From Atherinomorus stipes (lineage: Eukaryota; Chordata; Actinopteri; Atheriniformes; Atherinidae): DNA of 64,000 nucleotides. A program made the position numbers and the translations under genes. The notes under the pieces are model-generated. The model ran no database searches. It saw only the letters and a list, made by a program, of their open reading frames with translations, and was not told the origin of the DNA. Below, one piece after another: positions 31,695 through 42,132 of this stretch. The DNA lies in contig JALJCO010001097.1 of NCBI GenBank assembly GCA_023101725.1, forward strand, positions 372,001 through 436,000, read 5' to 3'. Every line of letters starts with the position of its first letter. Positions within the stretch are counted from its first letter, which is position 1.

Positions 31695-33226
31695 ATGGTT
31701 ATGCATAACTTTCAGTCGTCAATGTTTTCTATGTTGTATTGTGAATAACATATTGGTTCATAAAACTCGCAAAACATTGCAAGCTTTTTTTATTCGCATT
31801 TTATACAGCGTCCCAGGTTTTTTGGGCATTAAAGCACTATTTGGCTTGATTTAACTATCAAAGTTTAAATTAGCATTTCTGTTCTCCAGAAAACATAAAA
31901 TGGCAACATTCATCTGCAAGGACTGGGCTCCAAACATCTCAGTTAGGTTTAGGAAAAGATTTAAGTGATGCGCTCTCCCCTACCATATTCTGAGGCAACA
32001 GCAAAGCACTGTGCGCTGTTTAATCTTTGAGAAATGGAAGATGCATGTGCAGATTTTTGCCAGGCAATTATTGATAAACTCTCATATACAAGAATTCAAA
32101 TCAAGATTAATGTAACATTTTAATACACATCCATGAGGTTGGTCGTACTGTATTCCAAATAAACCAAATGTTTCAGTGACATTTTTTCCTCAGCTGTAAC
32201 ATTTGCAGTCTGTCAACACTTTGTAGGCCCATCGTAAAGCAGTCACATTCAGATGCATTTACTGACACAAATGCGCACATATACAAAAATTCAGATGCAC
32301 ATTCCTTAACACTCCAGCACATAAATGTGAGCAATCTTTGTCATACACACAGAGGAGAGGGAGAGGGAGAGCGAGAGAGAGAGATGGAGAGAAAGAGAGT
32401 AGGTGTTCAGCAGTCGTGTCTTTCTGTAGGATTCTCCTCTGGGTGCTGTGTCCAAGGTGAGTGCGCTGGCTGGCAGCTCCTGAGGAGTTGGTAGGAAGAG
32501 ATAGCTGAGCGAAGCTATTAAAATACGGGCAGGAATTTCCCTTATCTCTCCCACCGAGGCAGCTCGCTCCGCTTTGTGCTATTATGGAGATAAAATGCAC
32601 AGAAGCTTGGAATGAGGGAGGAAGGAGGGAGGATGAGGAGGGGGAGGGCGAGGTGGGGGGAGGAAAGGCGTAAGAACGTCAGATTTATGGAGCTAGGGAA
32701 GCTTAAGGTTATTAAATCGGAAGATTACTCGACTGCGAAATTGTTGAAGTTTTTACGAGAAGTTGAGGGATTTAGGCCGGTATTAAACAGCCAAGCATTA
32801 GGAGGCCAGCAATGCACATTATTCACAATTTATTTTTACCCCCTTTCTTCAATTCTCCTCACCCTTTTCCTCTGTCCACCAGTCTTTCTTCTCCCTCCTT
32901 TCATCACCCTCACAGGGAACATCGAACTCCTGAAATTTTGCTCCAAGGAGCATCTGCACCTCCCCTTTCAAAACAGACAGGAGAGCAGGAGGTGTATCTT
33001 GAAAAAGGAGGGAGACTAGATATCCTGAGAGGATGGAGCTGTCATTACCTGTTTCAGTATTGACATCCTTTCATGCATACTTTATTCCAGACAATAGTCA
33101 CTGGCAACTTCCTATAAAAAAAAAGTTTGAGGCCAAAAAAAATTATGAAAGCAGGAGAAAAAGTGTCATTTCATATTAGGATTGGACTTTAACTACAGAT
33201 TCATGTTTACAAAAGTCTAGGAGCCT
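31695..33226. other. Gene-free stretch with purine microsatellite
   Basis: Includes a GA-rich purine tract at about 32349-32400. A 135-aa open frame at 32612-33019 has no recognised domain and mixed simple composition, so it is treated as chance. Confidence 0.45.
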
Positions 33227-33230
33227 TTAA

Positions 33231-33882
33231 AGGTTAAATATGTAACATTTTTATTAAAAGCTATATATATATTTTTTTAAATAATACCTCCACAGGTCGT
33301 TTGGGGGGGTACAGAATGAAAGTACATTTCCTAGAAAAATTATATTTAGCCTAAAAATAATTATAAAATAAATTTTAACAGGTTCGATAATGGCATTTTA
33401 TTTACGTCTATAAACCAATACACGCCGCCATTGCGAGTTGCCAAATACGATCTCTGTGTGGCAACAATGTTTTGGGCACAGTTAGGCTGGTACAGGTGGA
33501 AACAGTGAAGCAGCTTCTTCAGGGCCCTGGAGATGTTGTTATCTGTTTCTGAGGGGGAGTGACCTGAGAAGAGCAAAAACTGGAGTAAATTTAGGTGAAG
33601 ACTTCACTAAATGGACCCACATAAACGTTTTCTGCAGCGTCAAAACACGGAAATGGCGACTTTCCTCCTGGATTGGTAAGCTAACTTGTTTGCTAACGTG
33701 GCTAGCAATAGCTGTCAGTTATAAACTCCTCTGCGTTACTTGTTGGACATGCTGCAGACTGTTGGTCACTTGCGTATCAGCATCGAGCCTGGCACCCAAA
33801 CGACTGGAGTTGTTTTTCTGTCGTTTCAACTACAACCTAGACACGTGATGTTGTTGTTCAGTCCATATTACATATTTAACCT
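33231..33882. mobile_element. TTAA-flanked MITE, 652 bp
   Basis: TTAA at 33227-33230 and 33883-33886. Inverted ends: AGGTTAAATATGTAAC on the left; the right read inward is AGGTTAAATATGTAATATGG. The interior contains CpG-bearing unique sequence without coding. Confidence 0.85.
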
Positions 33883-34208
33883 TTAATGCACTGAGCAGCA
33901 CAGATAAACTGCTCTAAGCTGATGTAAGCATTAAGTGTTGTGACAGTGGGTGTATCGTTGGAGGACATGAGTAACAGCATCAAAAGCGCTGTTTCCATCC
34001 ACAGATCTGGGTCGGGTCGGGCCAGGCCGGGGCAGGTGGGTTTTGGTACAGATTTATTGATTTCACGTTGCGTCCCTACAGCAACTGTCCCCTTACCCTG
34101 GAGGCGGAGTATTAACCAGATAGCACTGCTACGTGATCGCGTGACATCATTGTAGTGCAACGCCTTTTAACCAAAGCACCACAGAGACCGAAACAAAAGA
34201 TCTGTTGC

Positions 34209-34438
34209 TGCACGATCTGTTCAGGAAGCACGATCCGTAACATCAGCTCATCTGCACATGTGCAGAAAGGAATACTTTCTGGTCGCCCATGAATCTGCTG
34301 GATCTAGGAAAAAAATGTCCTAAAAATAATAACTTCCATCGTTGATATAATAACAAGAAAGTAACAGATGGGGTAATGATTATTATTGATTTCGAGGTGA
34401 TGAATGCTGTAGTACTGAAATTAAAATGGCTGCAGATG
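34209..34438. repeat. Left arm of about 225-bp inverted repeat
   Basis: Pairs with 34866-35086: CAGGAAGCACGATCCGTAAC, ATCTGCACATGTGCAGAAAG and TTAAAATGGCTGCAGATG all occur inverted in the other arm. By eye nearly 90% identical, with short indels. Confidence 0.85.
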
Positions 34439-34448
34439 TGTATATATG

Positions 34449-34479
<31 letters not shown>

Positions 34480-34522
34480 GTGTGTGTGTATATATGTGTG
34501 TGGGTGTGTGTGTGTGTGTAAA
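34437..34522. repeat. TA/TG microsatellite in the hairpin loop
   Basis: TATATG and GTGTGTG units at the start of the loop between the arms. Confidence 0.9.
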
Positions 34523-34865
34523 AGAAAATAGTCTATGGTTTATTCCTGTAGCCAGATTTAACAGCCACAAGAACTGCCTTGACCACGGACAGAAACTTTC
34601 TGTGGATGCCTAAATTGAATTTGCCTATAAAATCTGTGTAAACTAAAATGTCACCATTTGCATCCATTAAGTGAATGATGGCCCAACTATTTTTTAGTAT
34701 AAGGATTTTCTCTTACGTAGATTATATCTATTATTCCAAATAGCTAATCATTTTATGTGAAGTGAAATTATGTTTGTATATCACTTTCCAATACATGAAT
34801 ACTTGTGTGTGGCAATCTGACAATTTAATCTGCAATTTTAAGGGATCAAAATCACATATGCAAAA

Positions 34866-35086
34866 CATCTGCAGCCATTTTAATTTCAGTACAGCATTCA
34901 TCACTTCAAAATGAATAATACTCATTCCCCCATCTGTTACTTTTCTTTTATTATCAAGGATGGAAGTTATTATTTTCAAGACATTATTTTCCGCAGCAGA
35001 TTCAGCAGCGACCTGGAAGTATTCCTTTCTGCACATGTGCAGATGAGCTGACGTTACGGATCGTGCTTCCTGAACAGATCGTGCAG
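34866..35086. repeat. Right arm of about 225-bp inverted repeat
   Basis: Reverse complement of the arm at 34209-34438, separated from it by about 427 bp. Confidence 0.85.
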
Positions 35087-35535
35087 TGACAGGATCATCC
35101 CTGCTTTGTTTTCAATCAGCGGATTGCAGTGTGTTAGCTCCACCTCTTTGATCCGGATTGGCTAGGTCAGATGGGTTCCAAAAAAGTAGGACTGGTCGGG
35201 TTGGATATAAGGGGAGCCATCCCAGTGTTCATCTGTGGAGGCGCAAAAAAACATGGACCGACCCGGCCCTACCCAGACCCGCTGGTGGAAACGGGACTAA
35301 AAACAGCATCAATTTTGTTCAAGTGGACAAGACCACATGTTTTCAAATGACTAACATGTTCCTAAAAATAGGGCCTTACACCTATTCTGACAGTAATATA
35401 TCTCTGAAAACATCCAGTTATGCTTGTTGTTTACTGCTGACAGTTATAAATGACAGTGGGGTCAGAACTATTAACCTCAGTCCTTGGTTTACCAAAGCAA
35501 AGTCACAGTTTTGAAGGGATCATCTATTCTGTTAA

Positions 35536-36510
35536 AGGAGTCATCACCCGGAAAATTCCACTTTTTCATGTTCAAACATGTGTATTGGAACAGGACCTCA
35601 GTTAAAATGTTCTTGAAACTGCAGAGAGTGACAGTGGCTTTGTTTTTGAGTGCGGGCTCTCTCTTCTCACCAGAATTGGCCACAAGAGCGCACTCTCCAC
35701 AGTACGCGATTTTTTTTTTCCGGATGCGGATGACGTGAGCTACAGAGGCTGCTAGCTGCTAAGCTTGCTTCTTTAGCACCACCTGAAATCAGCTGATTAC
35801 CTGCCGTGGATTAATGGCAATTAATGACCAGCTTTGTCAGAGAGGAGGATGATGATGTGACGTCGACTACGAGAGGGAAAAAAAAAACGTGATGCTGTGC
35901 TGTTTCGGCAGAAATTCAGCAGTTTTCATGGCTGTAACAGTGGATTAATGGACCAGGAAGCAGTGGATTATATTTGTTCAGTGAGGATGTGCAGTTGGTA
36001 CAGTAAGTGTTGCTGCTTGTGTAACTTATTATCTTTTGTGTAAGAGGCCAGTAAATGATGGTAGGCGAGCGGTGACAGGCTGCTAATGTAGCTACAAAAG
36101 CTAACATAGTTGTTGCCGTTTGAGTAACTTCACGTCAGATGTCCGCTCCTTATATTCATCAGAGTCCAGCCCTTTTACTCCGCGGATCCTCTCTATCAAC
36201 CGTACCGTTACATTTTAATCACATTATTCTGTGTTGGGACATCATTTTCCCTCACTTGCTCTGTCCCGATAAAACTTAGTTTTGGCTTTGGCTTTGGCTT
36301 TGGCTTTAGCTTTGGCTTTGACTCTTGCCTCGTGAACGCGCTTACAGACAGGTCTAATTCTCGTGCGTATTCTTGCGTCAAACAAAAGTTGGGGATAAAA
36401 GAGGTAAAAATGAGATCATTAAATTTTCCTCCCACCCAACTATTATTAAAAATTCATTTGAAGATAATTTAAGAAGGATTGTGTACGTAAAACACTAGGT
36501 TATGACACCT
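35536..36510. mobile_element. TTAA-flanked MITE, 975 bp
   Basis: TTAA at 35532-35535 and 36511-36514. Ends: AGGAGTCATCACCCGG, and read inward from the right AGGTGTCATAACCTAGTG, the latter identical to the left end of the inverted relative at 25702. Shared interior blocks include GGTCTCT-type and ACTCCGCGGATCCTCTCTAT. No coding. Confidence 0.9.
36277..36321. repeat. (TTTGGC)n hexanucleotide repeat inside the MITE
   Basis: About seven TTTGGC units, one interrupted by TTTAGC. The related MITE at 25702 has only about one unit at the matching place, so the run expanded in this copy. Confidence 0.85.
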
Positions 36511-36514
36511 TTAA

Positions 36515-36866
36515 ATGTGTTTAATGATGAGCTGCAGGAGATTGTTTTTGATTTTGTATTTTTTAATAGATGCTATAAGATTTGCATTAATACCCTACTC
36601 TCATTCAGGAGTTATTTGTGAATCACAGTTTTGTGACAGAATGTGTGAAGTGTTTTTCCCAAGGGATACCCCACCCCCTCTATTAGCAATTACCCCCAAC
36701 AATTTGGTGTAAACAGAAAAAATATTGGTCTTTTTAAAAGGGTCAGCACAGAACAAACACACATGAAACACACCCAGAGAAATTTGTTCCTTTTCTGACT
36801 CCATGAGGATCCACTCACACTCATACAGCAACATACTTCTGTGAGAGAAACTTCTTGATCCATTCA
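36515..36866. other. Gene-free spacer, nothing recognised
   Basis: AT-rich sequence between two TTAA-flanked elements. No feature seen. Confidence 0.45.
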
Positions 36867-36870
36867 TTAA

Positions 36871-37211
36871 AGGGCTACTGTGTAACTTTTGGCCACAAGG
36901 GCCACTAAACCTGTAACTTCCCACAGGCCACACAACCTTCGCCAAATTAAACAGTCTCTCTATGTGTATTAGTATCACGTTTGCATACTACTTTGATCAG
37001 CTGATGGCAAAGTCATCGAGCCATATAGCAAAGCTCTCCAGGTCTCATGATCCAATGAGGGACAGATCTGCTCCTGCAAAATTTCTGGTGTTTGAGGAGG
37101 GCAGCCCCATGGAGCACAGACACGTGCCAAATGCTGTATACTGACCCCAGAAATAATTCATTATTACTTACATTATGCTAATGTTTGGGTCAGAAGTTAC
37201 ACAGTTCTCCT
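36871..37211. mobile_element. TTAA-flanked MITE, 341 bp
   Basis: TTAA at 36867-36870 and 37212-37215. Ends: AGGGCTACTGTGTAACTTTT on the left; the right, read inward, is AGGAGAACTGTGTAACTTCT. No coding capacity. Confidence 0.85.
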
Positions 37212-37215
37212 TTAA

Positions 37216-37816
37216 AGTTTTCATGCAAAGTATTATTTTTTTCTAATGTGGGGCACATGTTAAGTGTTCTGTAGACACAGACTTGTAACACGATCCTATT
37301 TTATACAGTGTAGCAGTAAATTCTTCTTGTTATAAAAGGAAAATTATAAACATATGTGCCATGTCCTTATTTTCTATGTAACCCAAGGCACTCCCTAAAA
37401 TGAATCATTATAGTGAAATAAAGTAAAAACACTTATTGCTTATTGCACTTCTCAAACCAGAAACAGTTCATGGACTTCAAGGAACATGTAAATTTAAAAC
37501 TAAAGCATAGTAGTACATCCACCTAAATTATTGTTTGTGTAAATTGTGTATTAGTGTTGGTAACTCAGTCCAACATATGGACTAAATATGTTTATCTTGC
37601 TTGGTTTGTAAGCTCCCTTTTCTCTTAGCTTTGACCTCTTCCTCCCTTCTCTTCTCATCATGGTATTAATGACCCAACTTTTTAGATGAGAAAATAAAAA
37701 ACATATCATGCTTGCCATGACTGTCACCAGTAATAAACAAAACATCAACCAGACCTACGCTTGTGGCAATGTATATGCTAGTGACATCTTTAATATACAG
37801 TATGCACAGGCTTTAC
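37216..37816. other. Gene-free spacer, nothing recognised
   Basis: AT-rich sequence; only chance open frames. Confidence 0.45.
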
Positions 37817-37820
37817 TTAA

Positions 37821-38704
37821 AGGAATAGATCACCCACAGAATGATCTAACTTTATTTTCCACTTACCCTCATGGTGAGGAAGACTCTGGAGCACTTTTTT
37901 AATATGTCAAATGCAGCCGGAGATCAGGATGACTTGTCGTTTCCCCCAACGTTCATATAATGGAGTCCGCCAGGGTCCCAGCCAAAAAGGTCCATAAAAG
38001 TCCACAAACACTTGTCAATATTCCTCCATACTGCTCGTCCAATGTAATCCAAGTGCCCTTGTAGGTAGCGACCATAATTTACTCGAAACGGCGTCATTTA
38101 GTATATTTTTAGAGCCTAAACATTACAATATCGCATGTCTAGCGAGCACGCCGATGCACGTTCACGAAACTACGGAAGCCACTGCAGACGAGATCGCGCG
38201 TTCTCTTTTTCTTTCTTTTAAATCAATATCCAACCCCTCCTGTGTTTGTCTCGGTTTGTCTAGAGCTCTGGCGCTCTTACCAATGTAAACAGTGAATTTC
38301 TTCTACGCTTGCATTATCGGCAGAGTAGGCTCTGATCGCCGAGGCTTCCGTAGTTTCGTGACCGCGCATGTGCGCGCTTCGCGGAAGTAAACAAATCTCC
38401 TTTTTAGGCTCTAAAAATATACTAAATGACGTCTTTTCAAGTAAATTCTGGATGCTACCCACTCAGGACACTTGGATTACATGGGACAAACAGTATGGAG
38501 GAATACTGACAATTTTTGGTGGACTTTTATGGACCTTTTTGGCTGGGACCCTGGCGAACTCCATTATATGAAAGTTGGGGGGAAACAAGAAGTCGTCCTG
38601 ATCTCCGGCTGCATTTGACATATTAAAAAAGTGGTCCAGAGTCTTGCTCACCATGAGGGTAAGTGGAAAATAAAGTCAAATCATTCTGTGGGTGAACTAT
38701 TCCT
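37821..38704. mobile_element. TTAA-flanked palindromic MITE, 884 bp
   Basis: TTAA at 37817-37820 and 38705-38708. Ends AGGAATAGATCACCCACAGA and, read inward from the right, AGGAATAGTTCACCCACAGA. The inverted repeats extend about 375 bp inward (to roughly 38195 and from 38330), leaving only a short centre, so the whole element can fold back. No transposase. Confidence 0.9.
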
Positions 38705-38708
38705 TTAA

Positions 38709-40798
38709 CTGTTGGTGAAAGCTGGGGACCACAATATATGATGGAAAGAGGAGACAGTTTCACATAAGAAAAAAAGGGAGATAAGCTTACATGACTGGCC
38801 ACCAAAACATTTTATATGAGTTTGAGAGAAGTCTGAGATAAATAATAGTTACGTTTTTGTCGTAAACATATATAGTAATGGTAGAGAAAACACAGTGCGG
38901 ATGGATCTGTGTGAACAGTAAGGCTTTTATTGATCTGTTTTGTTTTCATCTTCCACTCCTGTGGATTCATCTGACATGGACATAGACAGATTGATACTAT
39001 GAAAAAAAGGGAAAAAAAGGAAAAAGAAAAGGAAAAACCAAGGAAGTGATTTTTCCAGGGAGCAATTTACCACTTAAAACAATGAAAGAAACATCAACAT
39101 ATACAATGCAGGTCATTTACAAGATCTGGAAAAGTGATCACATACTGTGGCAAATAATTTCTCTGCATACTGGACAATTCCTGTTTTTATGGAACAGAGC
39201 ATTCTGTATATCGCCATGGCGATACGGCCTGGTAAGTAATGAGTCTGCTTTACGACAGAAAAACCCAAAGTTGGCACTGAAGTTATCTCTCTAATCCACT
39301 AATCCTGCTTTGTATTAAAAGGCCCCTGCTTTCCAGTAAACACATAGTTTTCTGTGATTTTTATACACCAAGAAACCTCTATTTATGTATATGCACGCAC
39401 TATATATTCACATTTCTTTTATGTGTCTACAAAGTACGCTCTCTAATCCCAGTTTGAATCCCTCATTGATTTGGGGGAAATTTAGGCACCCCCAGCTGTG
39501 ATGTGAGAGATGGGGAACTTTTAATAAGCCGTCCAGCTAAGCCATTCTTCTGCATTGATGGGTTTGTTTGTATGGGTGTATGTGACTGCATCCATGCGAA
39601 CTTGTCTATAACTGTTGATAGAAAAATCTGCACATGCATGCTTGTTTCTTCTGATTTTCTGAACTCATTTACATTTGACGGCACTGATTACATTTACATC
39701 AAGTGCTGGAGAGACAGCAGCATAATGCAGCTAAATACGACCAGCTACGTTTTGTCATTTATGGAGGACTCCCCCACTGTTTGTTGACACTCTGAAAGCC
39801 AGCCATCTCCCGCTTCACTAAATAATTCTCCTCTGCAGCATAGCAGAGAGAAACTTCATTAACCCCACTGCCATACATCCAATTTTTGAGATGTGCAAGT
39901 GTAATGTGGCTGAAAGCAGGCTTTAAATGTTGTAAATACTAACTTGCTAAACGTCAGGATGTGTTACACACTTGGGCTAAATTGTCAAGAGCTTGTCCAT
40001 AAGCTTGTGTTTCATGAAAATTGTGTAATAAATATTGCATGAATGCAGATGTACAGCTTCAGCAACAGGAAGCTCACAATTTCATGGTCTCATGAAAATA
40101 TGTGCATGTTACATTTATGTTCAAATGACATTTAAAGCCAAAGTGAAAGTTACAGCAACAAGCATGACGGCTGGGTTCCTCTAAACGCAGTAAAAGCTTT
40201 GTCTTGTCAATTCAACATTTTCAAATCAGCTCAAGCTGCTGTTTGGTGCCTCAGGGGCAGCACAAACAAGCTGTAAACAGAAATTACATCAATTTGCCTT
40301 CACACAAGTTGATTCTGTGAACTTGTAGGCAAAGAAGGTTTTTTTACACATTCATCAGACACATTACAACATTACAATTTATCTGGTTATTTGTTTCTTT
40401 AGCTGCTAAATCCTGCAATACTTTCTCCAGAAAACAATGACACCAAACTAGAGACAATATTTTATGCAATAAATGGGAAACCAGAAGTGAGAAAAGAATG
40501 AGGAATGAACTGCTACTTAACCCTTGCTATGTTTTTTAATCAACTGATTTTCCCAAGTAAAAATCAACCACATGATACTGTAACTGAGGATCAATAACTT
40601 CCTTAATGATTCCTAATTAAAGAGTCTGCATATTGATTACTTACTAGAAACAGAATAGAAGATCCTACATTGATGAATCATTGGATTATTATTGTTTGAA
40701 GATCTGTGACTCAATAACGTTGATCACTTTCCTCATCAGTGGTTTCTGATTAACTTTAACTGATTAACTACCACTAAAGGTCATGAATCATTCATCAT
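38709..40798. other. 2.1-kb stretch without recognised features
   Basis: Unique-looking sequence; short open frames at 39046 and 39503 have no recognised domain. No transposon ends found. Confidence 0.45.
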
Positions 40799-40925
40799 TA
40801 ATGGGCTATATGCACATGTCCACCATGTCCTGAACTTAAGGCAGCTCCTCTGTTTCCTGTCTTTCACTACTGGACAAACTGATTTTTCCAGGTGTGTCTG
40901 GCCATTGTTGTTGTGGTTACTGGGA
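40799..40925. repeat. Half copy of the 9648-9843 palindromic MITE
   Basis: ATGGGCTATATGCACATGTC, then CCTGAACTTAAGGCAGCTCC and CAGGTGTGTCTGGCCA correspond to the arm and centre of the MITE at 9.6 kb. The second arm is missing. Confidence 0.65.
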
Positions 40926-41052
40926 TTGGGCTTCTCAAGGTTTTGGGGCATTTTAAAAATGTGTTTTAGACTTGGCCATTTTTCTTCAACATTGACTGCA
41001 TTTTCTCCATCATCTCCATGCCAGATTCCTGCCTGTTTAGTACATATTTTGT

Positions 41053-41073
41053 TGTTGTTGTTGTTGTTGTTAC
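41053..41073. repeat. (GTT)n microsatellite
   Basis: About seven GTT units. Confidence 0.9.
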
Positions 41074-41299
41074 CTGCTCTGATTTTGGTCATAGCTATTC
41101 AGGAAGCTGTTCACGAAATACTTAGAGATAATTCATCACTGTGGCTGACCCTTGGCATCAATGAATAAGGCAAGGTTGAGAGTTTCACACGGGTGCATTT
41201 ATTTATTTAGCACCATGAAAACTACTAATGTTTATAACAAAACATTTGTGAAATGAAGGAGTTTGTGGCAGATAATGCCTTATTTAGAGGCTGCACGTG

Positions 41300-41451
41300 G
41301 TTGCCCATATCACTTACATTATATTGGACATAAGCTGATCTCAAGTGGATCTAAGTATCTCCTGAAGGAATTCAAGTTACACCAAAACTGTCTGGGTGAG
41401 TAAATGAACGTATTTCATGCAAGAAAAAAGGGCCAGATTGAAAAAAAACGA
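41300..41451. repeat. Right half of a TTAA-type fish MITE
   Basis: Contains CTGGGTGAGTAAATGAACG and ends GAACTTCCCCT followed by TTAA near 41460, the end structure of a common fish MITE. The left end is not present. Confidence 0.45.
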
Positions 41452-41674
41452 ACTTCCCCTTTAAGGGTTACCAAGTAAGTTGCTTATTACTCACAATGCT
41501 GTGTCCCTTATTATAAAGTGTATCCAGAGCTCAGCTGTGACCTGTACTTACAGTATGAGAATGTTAGGAGAAAATAAACTTCATAAACTTGAAGACCGGG
41601 AAACCAAAGTAGTCATCACAAATCACAGCCATCCAAATGAATTCAAAATCTCTTCCATCTCTTCCATCTCTTAA

Positions 41675-42128
41675 AGACCCACAACGTAACTTAGCATTTT
41701 CTCTCAGTGACGCACCCCCCGTTTCAGCTCCTAAACTGGCGTCCATCTTCATTCTACCTGTACTGTCAGCTCACTCCAGCCAGTAAAAGACAGTCATCTC
41801 TCATTTCTTGTTCGGTCTCTTCCTCTCTTTTTTTTCTCTTTCCCTGGTGATGTTTCCTTGCTTTTCTTTGCCAAATCCACCACAGTGCATGTTCAAAGTA
41901 ACTGGTGTGTTCATATCTGTTTGCTAGCACCTGACGCGGTGCGCAACCAATTGTCAGCTGCAACATCATGGCCGTGTCCCAGATAGAAAAGTTACATAGT
42001 GCGGTTCTCAGCCTCGCGACGCCGCTGGGCAGTGACAGCTCAAAAAATGCACACATTGAATGATGGTGTGCCATCAAAACGAGTCAGAAATGCATGTTTT
42101 TAAGATCAAAAAGTTACTTTGGGCGTCT
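41675..42128. mobile_element. TTAA-flanked MITE, 454 bp
   Basis: TTAA at 41671-41674 and 42129-42132. Ends: AGACCCACAACGTAACTT on the left; the right, read inward, is AGACGCCCAAAGTAACTT. Interior without coding. Confidence 0.85.
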
Positions 42129-42132
42129 TTAA

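Larger units (their letters stand above)
33982..35302. mobile_element. hAT-like element with internal hairpin, 1.32 kb
   Basis: A perfect 8-bp flanking duplication ACAGCATC (33974-33981 and 35303-35310) is typical of hAT insertion. Ends correspond as inverted repeats (GTTTCCATCCACAGATCTGG against GTTTCCACCAGCGGGTCTGG). Inside, two long arms (34209-34438 and 34866-35086) are reverse complements of each other. No transposase is encoded. Confidence 0.8.

Noticed and set aside
32612..33019. 135-aa open frame starting MREEGGRMRRGRARW
   Set aside because: The start is simple GA-rich sequence, the rest has no recognised motif, and no splice or gene context supports it.
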